Origin: Chrysaora quinquecirrha | Taxonomy: Eukaryota; Cnidaria; Scyphozoa; Semaeostomeae; Pelagiidae | Assembly (NCBI GenBank): GCA_014526335.1 | Contig: JACTAT010000039.1 | Location: 3,396,202-3,460,201, forward strand | Direction: 5' to 3' | DNA: 64,000 bases | Shown: piece after piece, positions 1-9,900 of the stretch | How positions within the stretch are numbered: the stretch's first letter is position 1 | How the letters are laid out: each line of letters begins with the position of its first letter | Made by a program: the position numbers and the translations under genes | Notes under the pieces: model-generated | What the model was told of the DNA's origin: nothing | Seen by the model: only the letters and a program-made list of their open reading frames with translations | The model's database searches: none

Positions 1-110
1 CGCAGCTACAGTAGCGTCACAGCAAGGGTCAAGGGCTTGATTAGTCAACCTACTACTGAGATCCTAGCGACTGGCGCTAATTACGCCATTTCATCTTCAC
101 CACCTTCAAC
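1..110 (+). repeat. SINE family A, 3' part (truncated by window edge)
   Basis: The stretch with CAGCTACAG...GTCACAGC, then TACTACTGAGATCCTAGCGA and CTGGCGCTAA, recurs almost word for word at 8600-8775 (+), 36355-36530 (-) and partly at 12050-12115. The full copies carry a tRNA-like head that this one lacks because the window starts inside the element. It is a dispersed non-coding repeat, and open frames over it are not genes. Confidence 0.65.
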
Positions 111-180
111 TGGAATTTCGTACGCCATATCGATGAGCGGAATTCCCTTCGGATTGACATTTTCTATATTATTTCGTCCT

Positions 181-1311
181 TTACAAACCTCCATCCTTGA
201 TCTCCAAAGGCGCTTGATCATCTTCTAAACAATCATCAATTGAATGCACAACATAATCCTCTACTTCTTTTTCAAACTCAGTCAGCATAAGTTCATCAAA
301 ACTATCAGGCATTGGTGAATCAGGGTTTGAGCTTGGGATTATTTCCAACATTGATAGATGTTTGTTTCTTGTTTCAGATTCAAATTTCTCAGGATTTCGC
401 ATTTCAACATTTGATAAATGTTTAAGGATACTGAAGTCGTCTTCCAAGAACTTAGAATCGCCAATATCTTTGCATCCCTCTTTCAAACCTTTCAAGAAAC
501 AAGCAGTAGTTAGGAGCAGTCCTAACAAGGGAAAGTCGTTAGGGTATGAAACGTGTTAATGCTTCGAAACGTAAAAATAGCAATTATCAAAGATACACCA
601 CTTTTTAATAAGCAACCGGCCAAAAAGCAAGTAGGGCTGAGATTTTGTTAAACTTTTTGGTTGAGATAGCTTTCTTTATAGGTACAGTACAATTACATTG
701 AAAAGCCAGTAAGAGCAAAAAACAGTTTTTGGGGGCAACCAGTCATTCTGTGAGGGCTGAAATACTAGTAATTTTAGGTGTCTTTGAGGGTTGGACCAAA
801 AGTACATTTGCTTATTGAAAAAAGTGTATGATACGTTTGTACAAGGCGTGGTCGAGTCGTCAAGGAATTCGGCTAAGTTTACCAGCAGGTTGTGGGTGAT
901 GGTTCGAGTCTCGTAGGGACGTGTTCGAATCTGGTCGGAACCTTCCTTCAAAGATCGGTAAATACGAAGCCAGAGCATTTGCTCTAGAATATCAGCCTGG
1001 GGGGGGGGGCACCAGCTGGACGTAAACAATCAGCTGTGGGTATGTGGTGTAGGTCAGTACACCAGAACCTACATTTCCGATCAGAGGTTGCGTTTCGTGT
1101 CAGCCCTTCTTTGTCGTCCTTTACCGGTCCTTACAAGACAGAATTCAAATAGAATTACCAAGTTTGGTTGTAAATTCGTCTTACCGGAGTCCGGTTCCAC
1201 GAACTTCATCATATGCTCGACGTCGCCTATGAGTGGCTTCTCTCTTCCATAATTCAGATACGGAACAGTCAGCATGTACCGATTTAGAAGAGAATTCTTC
1301 TTGCATATATA
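181..1311 (-). CDS. Possible last two exons of an unidentified gene
   Basis: I do not recognise this protein. Two pieces look like linked coding exons. Exon 1311..1185 follows a good acceptor (TTTCTTTTTTTCAAG) and ends at donor GTAAGA. It reads an open 42-residue segment including NRYMLTVPYLNYGREKPLIG and ends in phase 1. Exon 488..181 follows CTTGAAAG, starts in the matching phase, and encodes about 100 acidic residues (for example DSFDELMLTEFEKEVEDYV) to a TAA stop at 181. The amino-acid mix looks like real protein rather than translated repeat, and the phases match. The 5' exons would lie beyond about 1.3 kb, but I find none between here and the next gene, which weakens the model. It could instead be a decayed gene fragment. 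Confidence 0.35.
844..920 (+). repeat. tRNA-like sequence (Ser/Leu type), probably a SINE head
   Basis: TGGTCGAGTCGTCAAGG resembles a class-II tRNA A box (TGGCCGAGTGGTTAAGG), and GGTTCGAGTCT about 50 bases later matches the B box. Acceptor and anticodon stems do not pair convincingly, so this is a tRNA-derived repeat or dead tRNA rather than a working tRNA gene. Confidence 0.4.
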
Positions 1312-1819
1312 CTTGAAAAAAAGAAACATATTTTCTTAAGAACAGTTTCAATATTTGTTATCATTAGGTAGTAAAGTGAATGAACAGACAAAGGCTAACT
1401 CACCTCATCAAGATAATCAAGCTCCAGAAATCTTGGCATTATGTGATTCTTCAGGGCAGCGGAAAAACGTGGGTAGGCCCAGCCCTTCGGCAGCAACTAC
1501 AGGCTTCAGAGGTAGATAAAGACTTGGAAACCTTGACTGGCTCTATAACTATCGAAGCAGCTCCAAAAAAGCTATGTCTTACCTTTTTTTGTTAGAATAA
1601 ATACATAGTTTAGTTAAGTTTAAATTATTATTCTTCATTTCCTGTTCCAGAAAATTTTTTGTTTTTATCAAATCACGTCAGCAATTTGAAAAATGGCGCG
1701 AATCCTATGCTAGACCCAGTCTCTTTAACACAAAACAGCCCCACCCCCTAAAACGACGAAACCCATGGTAGATGGGCTATCCCAGATTTTAGTCCTTTGC
1801 AGCTTTCTTTTGCACATAA

Positions 1820-2265
1820 CGTGAAAAAACGATCATAACATAAACATTAACAAAAACAGAACCATATTAGCATAAATATAAATATAGCGTAAATAAGCGT
1901 AAATATAAGCATAAACATATGCATAAAAATAAACATAAACATGAGCATAAACATAAGAATAAACATAAGCTGAAACATAAGCATAATAATAAACATAAGC
2001 GTAAGCATAAACATAAGCATAAAAATAAAGAAAAACAAAAGCATAAGTATAAGTATAATCATAAACATAAAATGTAAGCATAAACAAAAACATAAGCATA
2101 AACATAAACAAAAACATAAGCATAAACATGAACATAAAACTAAAGCATAAACGTAGACATAAGCATAAAAATAAATATTAGAATAAACATAAGCATAAAA
2201 AGAAACCTAAACATACGCATAAGCATAAGCATAAACGTAGGCATGAACATAAGCGTAACTAGGAG
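1820..2265. repeat. Degenerate hexanucleotide tandem array (CATAAA/CATAAG)n
   Basis: About 450 bases are built from alternating CATAAA and CATAAG units with point changes (CATAAT, CGTAAA, CAAAAA). The array produces long artificial frames rich in Met/Phe/Tyr/Leu on the minus strand that mimic membrane proteins but are repeat translations. It lies downstream of the amidotransferase-like gene. The flanks from 1316 to 1820 contain no feature I can identify. Confidence 0.9.
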
Positions 2266-2367
2266 AAGTCCAAATGCGTGCATATTATAATAATTACAGT
2301 ATTATTTTTATAATCGAAAGAAACAAATGTCCACACAATAACTATTTTATCACACAAGTATGAATGA

Positions 2368-3243
2368 CTAAACATTACATTTGGTTAAAAAACTTATAAT
2401 CATCCTCATCATAAGATCACCATCCAAATCACCTTCAAACGATCTCATTCCTGATTCTGCATCATCATCTGAAATCAATCCTTTTGATTTCAGTGATGGC
2501 AATATCAGATCAATCATTGGCGGAACAGGCATTTCTGGATGACTTTGCATCGTAATGATGTCATCACCAATTGAAACAATTTCATGTTCACAAGTAGATG
2601 ATGATGCTAATGTTTTTGCTTCTTTTGGTAACGACAAAACACTCTCTCCATGACTTTGTAAAAGCTTGAAAAACGGTTTTCCATCATGATCATGACTCTT
2701 AAAAAACAAATGATCTTTTGACATTTCATTAATTTTAACTTCCTCTGCTTTCCACGTGAATTTTTGAGAGGGGTTGCGTCCCACCTTGCCTCCTAATGCT
2801 TTGTTTACAAGCTGATGCGAGAAGCAGAATGCAATAATACGAGGTGGGTCGAGATTGTTTTCCTGGAATGTTTTGATTTTTTTTACCCATTCTTGAAATT
2901 TTGCAATCCACACTTCATCATCATTTACTGAGTAATGAGAACCACTCATGATAAATCCATCATAATCTTTTAATTCTTCTTCATCAGGAAGATCTCTTGA
3001 AATAGGGAAAATTGGAATCCACTCAATCTTAGGCCAGCTTGTGCGATCAGCTGTTTTATTTAGGCTTAGGCCGGTTTGATTAAACCAGTTTTCAAGGAGC
3101 TTGAAAAACCCTTCTTCTTCGCCCCATTTCGGCAGATCTTCACAGCAAACGATACCAATTTTGTATGTGTCTTCTCGAGCGTTATTCATTTTCGTTTTGC
3201 TTTTCTCTTTTGCAAAAAATTGTAGCCAGCACAGCAGCTTCAA
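2368..3243 (-). CDS. Class-I glutamine amidotransferase-like protein (gamma-glutamyl-peptidase type), intronless
   Basis: A single uninterrupted frame of 291 codons. It has the layout of GATase1-like enzymes of the plant gamma-glutamyl peptidase (GGP) type: a DYDGFIMSGSHYSVND segment near residue 95-110, the nucleophile elbow IAFCFSHQ near residue 140 (catalytic Cys, normally GxCxGHQ), GGKVGR after it, and the catalytic His-x-Glu in MQSHPEM near residue 235. Cys, His and Glu are all present. These enzymes hydrolyse gamma-glutamyl bonds or act on glutathione conjugates in the cytosol; the exact substrate here is unknown. A second Met (position 19, base 3189) aligns better with the family start. 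A TATA box at 3304-3309 would put transcription start near 3275, so both Mets would be in the mRNA. The gene is divergent from the CUB gene, with 370 bases between start codons. The lack of introns is odd beside its multi-exon neighbours and suggests a retrocopy or horizontal origin. Confidence 0.85.
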   Translation of the reverse strand: MKLLCWLQFFAKEKSKTKMNNAREDTYKIGIVCCEDLPKWGEEEGFFKLLENWFNQTGLSLNKTADRTSWPKIEWIPIFPISRDLPDEEELKDYDGFIMSGSHYSVNDDEVWIAKFQEWVKKIKTFQENNLDPPRIIAFCFSHQLVNKALGGKVGRNPSQKFTWKAEEVKINEMSKDHLFFKSHDHDGKPFFKLLQSHGESVLSLPKEAKTLASSSTCEHEIVSIGDDIITMQSHPEMPVPPMIDLILPSLKSKGLISDDDAESGMRSFEGDLDGDLMMRMIISFLTKCNV

Positions 3244-3303
3244 ACAGTACAGCTCTGATTTCCTTTGTTGTGATCAGGGACCCCTTGTCATTGGATCCTT
3301 TGT

Positions 3304-3309
3304 TTTATA
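3304..3309 (-). promoter_or_regulatory. TATA box of the amidotransferase-like gene
   Basis: Read on the minus strand this is CTATAAAAC, about 60 bases before the first ATG (3243), the right spacing for a short 5' leader. It supports the upstream ATG being included in the transcript. Confidence 0.5.
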
Positions 3310-3541
3310 GTTTTCCCACGTGTTGTGGTTGCCATGTGCAAAATGCGTGACCACTCAAGGAAGTCTCAAGTGTACAAAAGGGGTGTGGTCAAACCCAACA
3401 CAACCAATGCCCACAACGTTTTACGTTTCCATGCAAAATAAAGTGCCAATACCAAAACCAAACAAATCGGTACCTCCCACCTCCACAACTTTTCAAAAAA
3501 AATGTGATTGGTAGATTTCAAAACCTCCCACCTTTCTACCA

Positions 3542-3549
3542 TTACGTCA
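3542..3549 (+). promoter_or_regulatory. CRE/ATF-like site TTACGTCA in the divergent promoter
   Basis: TTACGTCA lies 64 bases before the CUB gene ATG (3613), inside the 370-base interval shared with the divergent amidotransferase-like gene. It matches the CREB/ATF half-variant core. No TATA box is evident for the CUB gene. An 8-mer match alone is weak. Confidence 0.3.
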
Positions 3550-3612
3550 TAAACAACACGAGAGAAGAAGCCTCACAGTTGCAGAAGATATGTGGTCACA
3601 GTAGGCAGTAAA

Positions 3613-3946
3613 ATGGCTTCAAATTTTGCATTAAAAGCGGTTATAACATTATCGATTTTCGCATCAGTAAATTGTGTTTGTAAATCTACACCGTACATCG
3701 CAACAGAGTCTGGCAAAGACATTGCATATTTCGATTACAAAAGTAATGAAGAGTGTTCATTTGAAATCAAGCCACATTACAATCGGAATAAATATTTTGA
3801 TTATTCAAAATATCTTGAAAATTGGAAGAAATACACTGGATATGAGCAGCACTTCGAATATTTTCTCGAAATTTCTTGGAAAAGTTTCAATGTTAGAGGA
3901 AAAATGCCTTATTGTAACAATGACTTTGTTGAAATTTTTTGACAAG
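3613..3946 (+). pseudogene. CUB gene exon 1: one-base deletion in a T run, apparent frameshift
   Basis: The exon is 334 bases and ends in phase 1 at donor GACAAG/GTAAAG. Exon 2 begins with a single base that completes a codon, so exon 1 should end in phase 2. The T6 run just before the donor reads GAA ATT TTT TGA (stop). One extra T would remove the stop and at once give the phase exon 2 needs, giving a normal CUB1 spacing between VEIF and GRFC. Either the assembly lost a base in the homopolymer or this allele is broken. All other exons are intact, which favours a sequence error. Confidence 0.6.
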
Positions 3947-6900
3947 GTAAAGCCAAGTGTGTGTCAAATAAATGACTGTACAAAAGGGGCGTGGTCAAAT
4001 ACAATTTGAGGTGTGGCATCGAGCAACACATACAGGAAGTAGTAGTACTAACCCACAACATATCTAAACCAAACATAGTCCATTTTGCAAATGCCACACT
4101 AAAAGACGTCCACTTAGATAGTTAAGCTTGCCAGGGCACCACCTAGGGGTAAACTCCCCCTTGCCCCCTCGGCAGTACCTTTGCTTTGCTAAGCTGTTTA
4201 AGTGAAAAATATTAGGCACAACTGCAACTGCCTTGCTAATGCTGTGCTATTTACCTTATCGGCCCTTTTTACGCCGGCCCTAATTTAACGCCGGCCGTTT
4301 TTACGCCGGCCCTAATTCCGCCGCTCTTAAAATTTGCTTTAACGCCATTTAGGGCCGTGTTTTACGCCACTCGAAGAACAAGGAAAAAGCAACAATATAT
4401 TTTTACGCACTTTGCGTCTTTTATTACTTTTTATTGCCTTGAATATAATTCATGTTAGTCAAATACAATTGTCGCACTGCTGTCTACGTTTTCTTCATCA
4501 TCGAACTTCACTCATATTGAATCTTCGATTATTTCATCTTCATATTCTTCCCTACATTTCCCTCCTTTCAATCGCTGCTGTTCAAAATCACATTTCTCTG
4601 CCATCTTTTGAACTTGCTTATTGATGAAAGTTTCCATTTTTGCTAAGATGGCTTTGTTTTCATGCTGTTTATGAAAATTCCTAAAATATAGTGCGTGGTA
4701 GCAAAAATAGGTGCGTGGAAATTAACGCCGCTTTTTGAGGAAAATTCCAAATTTTTGGCCCTTTTAACGCCGGCCCTTTTAACGCCGGCCCTTATAACGC
4801 CTCTAGGCTAAAATTAACGCCATTTAGGGCCGGCGTAAAAAGGGCCGATAAGGTATACTATTCTTTCCCTACTCTACACTTTACCACACTTAAGGTATTT
4901 ACCTGACATAATATATCTTTCTATACCAAAGGTTTCATATTTAATTTTTTTCAGATCTGAGAAGTCGATTGGTAGATTTTGTTCTGATAATCTCATCAGT
5001 TCATCCTTATTTAAAATGTATTCTTATGATGGATATGCAAAAATCAAATTCCATTCTGATGGCTCTATCAATGGAAAAGGCTTTAAATTCAACATTCGTC
5101 TGAGAAGAGCATCATCAGATTATCTGCAGTACAACAGGAGACCTACCTGCAAGTTAGCAATAGACCCCTTTCACAATTAATTATAACAGCGAGGCCGCGA
5201 ATCTGAAACGAGGCTAACGTTGTTCCAGAAAACCTTAGCATGAACGCGTGAATGGTGGAAAGGTCTGTGCGGCTATGATTACAAGTAATTATACATTTCA
5301 CTCGTAAATTTGGTACAGTTCAGCTCTTTTCTTGTCAAGAACATGTATTTAGAATGTCTTAGAGCCATAGATATAAAGTGATTAGTGAATATTCTGTTGC
5401 TGTATATGATATTTCGTGGTGTAGGCTAGGCCACTCTCAAGCCTGCCCATTGACTGGTCTTACACCTCGCATGGGGTTTACATGCGCAAAATTTTGTCGA
5501 ATAAAGCTGAGAAAAGAGAGTTTAATTGAAAATGATCAATTTTTCTAATAGGAAGATGTTATTTGGTGTATACGCACTTCTAGGGTGGGTTATGACGTGT
5601 CATTAGAGGATGTTTTGACTAATATGGTACACATGCAATAGTGGGAGGGGCTATTATGTGTAACTGGAGGGTGTTTTGCGTTATATGGTGCACATGCATT
5701 AGTGGGAGGGTTATTATGTGTAATTGGAGGGGTTTTTTTGCCTTATATGGTGCATACACACTTCTAGGATGGGTTGTTATGTGTGATTGGAAGGGTGCTC
5801 TTGCCTTATATTGTGCATACCCTTTTCTGGGGTGGGTTATTTTGTGTGATTTGAGGAATTTTTTGCCTTTTATGGTTCATATGCATTAGTGGGAGGGGCT
5901 ATTTTAGGTCATTGGAAGGGTAGTTTTTTTGCCTAAAATGATGCATATGCACTTCTAGGACAGGTTGCTATGTGTGCTGGTTACTATGCACTGCACTACT
6001 GTACTATGGTGCAGCATATAAGGAGAAACCACACCATCCAAGACACATAATAGCCCTCCCACTATCATATGCACCATATAAGGAAAAACACCCTCCAATT
6101 ACACATAATAGCCCTCCCACTATTGCATATGCACCATATAAGGCAAAACACCCTCCAATTACACATAATAGCCCCTCCCACTAGTGCATGTGCACCATAT
6201 AAGGCAAAACACCCTCCAATTACACATAACCCTCCCACTAGTGCATGTGCACCATATAAGGCAAAAAACCCCTCCAATTACACATAATAGCCCCTCCCAC
6301 TAGTGCATGTGCACCATATAAGGCAAAACACCCTCCAATTACACATAATAGCCCCTCCCACTAGTGCATGTGCACCATATAAGGCAAAAACACCCTCCAA
6401 TTACACATAATAGCCCCTCCCACTAGTGCATGTGCACCATATAAGGCAAAAACACCCCTCCAATTACACATAATAGCCCCTCCCACTAGTGCATGTGCAC
6501 CATATAAGGCAAAAACACCCCTCCAATTACACATAATAGCCCCTCCCACTAATGCATGTGCACCATATAAGGCAAAAACACCCTCCAGTTACACATAATA
6601 GCCCCTCCCACTATTGCATGTGTACCATATTAGTCAAAACATCCCTCTAATGACACGTCATAACCCACCCTAGAAGTGCGTATGCACCAAATAACATCTT
6701 CCTATTAGAAAAATTGATCATTTTCAATTAAACTCTCTTTTCTCAGCTTTATTCGACAAAATTTTGCGCATGTAAACCCCATGCGAGGTGTAAGACCAGT
6801 CAATGGGCAGGCTTGAGAGTGGCCTAGCCTACACCACGAAATATCATATACAGCAACAGAATTTTCACTAATCACTTTATATCTATGGCTCTAAGACATT

Positions 6901-9900
6901 CTAAATACCTGTTCTTGACAAGAAAAGAGCTGAACTGTACCAAATTTACGAGTGAAATGTATAATTACTTGTAATCATAGCCGCTCAGACCTTTCCACCA
7001 TTCACGCGTTCATGCTAAGGTTTTCTGGAACAACGTTAGCCTCGTTTCAGATTCGCGGCCTCGCTGTTATAATTAATTGTGAAAGGGGTCTATTCTAATA
7101 CCATATGCTTTTTGTATTGCACTATCAACCCATACCTGACCCTGCTGGACCCCCCTCTCAACAGTACTGTAATACACCACTTAGCTTCTTTTATTAAAGG
7201 ACATGAGATTCAAGGATGCCAGAGCAATAACACCGAAGAGGGTGAACAGCAGTACAAGGCCAACTGAAAGGGATGGTAAAAAAAGAAAGCCAAAAATGGG
7301 GGTCCAGGAACCCTCCCCCACAGAAATTTATGTGACCACCATTTTGGCTAATTGGCTTAAAATTTCCATCAGAACATATGTATACTAAGTCTTGGTTCAG
7401 GGTTGAGGCACACTGGGAAGCACACTCCCGTGAAGAGCTTTATGTGACCACCCTTTCAAATTGGCTTAAAATTTTCATCAGTATTAATGGCTGATGGAGA
7501 ATATAAGAATTTTCAACAAAGATGAATTTGGGATCAATCACAATTTCCTCTTGTAGTTAAGATTGTTAAGATAAGTCATAGTTTTTCACAAAAAGGGAAA
7601 TTTTGCCCCAGTGCCCCTCAGGATAGGGTAAGAGGCGTGCTTGGTCCCCTGCCTCCCTCCCTCCTGTATCTATGCCCCCATTATAGAATCTGCAACCACT
7701 TGCTTTCTTTTCTAATGCTCTACTTGAGTTGCCTATCCCGGGCTCTTACGAATTACGAACAATTCACAGTCGTCTCAAATTAATGCTTATATAGCCTAAA
7801 TGTGATCTTGAACATTAAAATTCCTTTTCCAATAGCGTAGATTTCACTTCTTCGTTCGGCAACTTCTTCTCACCAAATTGGCCGTATGAATACAACATCG
7901 ACACAAATGAACCTTGCACGCTGAAAGTTGACAGTGAAGGTGAAAAGAAAATCGTACTAATGGATGTTAGTCTTAGAAGATCTTCACAAGGAGCGCAGTG
8001 TTATCCAAGTCAGGATGACAGTATTCAGATAAGAGGTATGTTCTAGATTGTATGAATGTTGCTTGTCTGTTGATTTGATATCATCGTCGTCGTCCTCAAG
8101 TATCATGCGCTGTCCAACGCGTTGATGACTACCGCTTCTCTGGGCCCTTTCCGCTTCTCTGTAAAGTCCCCAGCAGCCTTTCCCGCTCTGCTCCAGCAAG
8201 CTTCTGACAGCCTCTGTCTCTGCTAGCATAATCAAGTCTTTCCCCTTCTCTGTCAAGTTCCTAGGATATTTCCCGCTCCGTCCAAGTCAGCTTCTGATGT
8301 TGTCTGTCCATTGCGCTCTTTAAAGCCCCTCTGTCTCTGTTTCCTTCTACCCTTCCTTTCATTATAATGCTTTCCAGTCTCCTGTTTCTTCGAATATGCC
8401 TAAAGAGTGTTAGTGTTTATTTATTGACAATATTAAGCAACTGTTTCCATCTCGCATTCGTCGTAGTACCAAATTCGTTGTTTCTGTGGTCTTTGCACGA
8501 GACTCTCTCCATAGTTAATGCTATCTATATTTGAAAAGGACTTAATCTTCTTCATGATGTCCGTGGTTGACTTTAACCTTTCTTTTGTGAAGGTGCTGCG
8601 ACTTTTCGGTCTAATCCAGTTGGCTAATCGTTACAGAAGCTCAGTGAGATCGGGGCTCGAGCCCCAGCTACAGTTACGTCACAGCCTTGCTTGATCGAGG
8701 TCTCGAATAGTTAATCTACTATTGAGATCCTGGCGACTGGCGCTAAATCGCATACCATTTCACTTTCACCTTTTGTGTGGCTGGTATTAGCTACTCGTGA
8801 TACTCGGAAAGTCCGAGATTTCTTTTCTAAAATAATGCTACGTTATTTGATAATAATAAGACACATTTACTGTGCAATATATTCGCAGGTCTCACAGGCA
8901 CATGTTTATCTTAATTTCTGAGTTTCCTTTTCATTTCAGGTTCTAGCAGTAGCTCCGCAAGCTTCCAAATTGCAACTGAAATTAAGAGTCCAATATGTGC
9001 GACAAACACCGCTGTAACCATAACAACAAGCCATAGATATGTGTACATTCGTTTGTCAAGACAAAAGTATGGATCGTCAGAAAGAGGCGTCGTTGCTGGA
9101 TACGTCACTTACAAAAAGGGTACGTATGTATAAATCGCAATGCATCAAGCCTTAGTAAGACCTTAAGGTTATAAGGGAATCGTGGAACGTTTTGGAACGT
9201 TATGAAGAGTTGTAAAACGGCCTACATAACAGCTTCCAAACGGCGAAAATATTTGTAAACGTCTGAAGAAGTACAGACGGATGGTTTATATCCTTTATTA
9301 AGTACATTTGAAAGAAAACTTCAAAGGAATGGTGAAAGAGAAAAGCTCGCAAAGAGTGGTATAGCTGACCAACTACAGCTAAGGCTTCTTTCATGGGAAC
9401 AGATCTTCCTGAAGCTTGCGGAACAGACCTTAAATTTACCGACCAACTGGACGCAGTTGGTGTGTCTCCGTTCATTTTACTGACTATAGGGTCATAATTT
9501 GCCGACCGAGTAATTCTAAATTCCTTCAAAGGGGCGCCAATCCCCCAGGAAACCACCCAAGGCCTGTAATTACAACTTGTTCAGCAGACACAGGAAATTA
9601 ATTCTGAAAGATTTTAGAAAAAGAGAGAGGGACAGGGAGGGGGGATAGGTGTGTATGTTTCTTAGATTTAGGATTGCAAGAAAACCTTCTTCCTCGTTTT
9701 AGATGGATCAGCTTCACAGGACTCATCGTCATCATCATCTTCCTCGATTAACTGGCTTGTCATCATCTTGAGCACTGCTGGTTGCCTTTGTTTCATCGTA
9801 ATCGTCATTGGTATTACTTGCTGCTGTTGCTTCAAGCGTAAGAAGGCATTAAGTGCCAAGGCATCAGCATCAACAACACCTAATGTCACATACAGCTCTT

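Noticed and set aside
1833..2135. Minus-strand Met/Phe/Tyr/Leu-rich frame resembling a membrane protein
   Set aside because: Translation of the CATAAA/CATAAG repeat; no start context, no family features.
5570..6650. CRISPR-like regularly spaced ~60-bp repeats
   Set aside because: Units are contiguous without unique spacers, inverted between halves, and lie within a eukaryotic foldback element.
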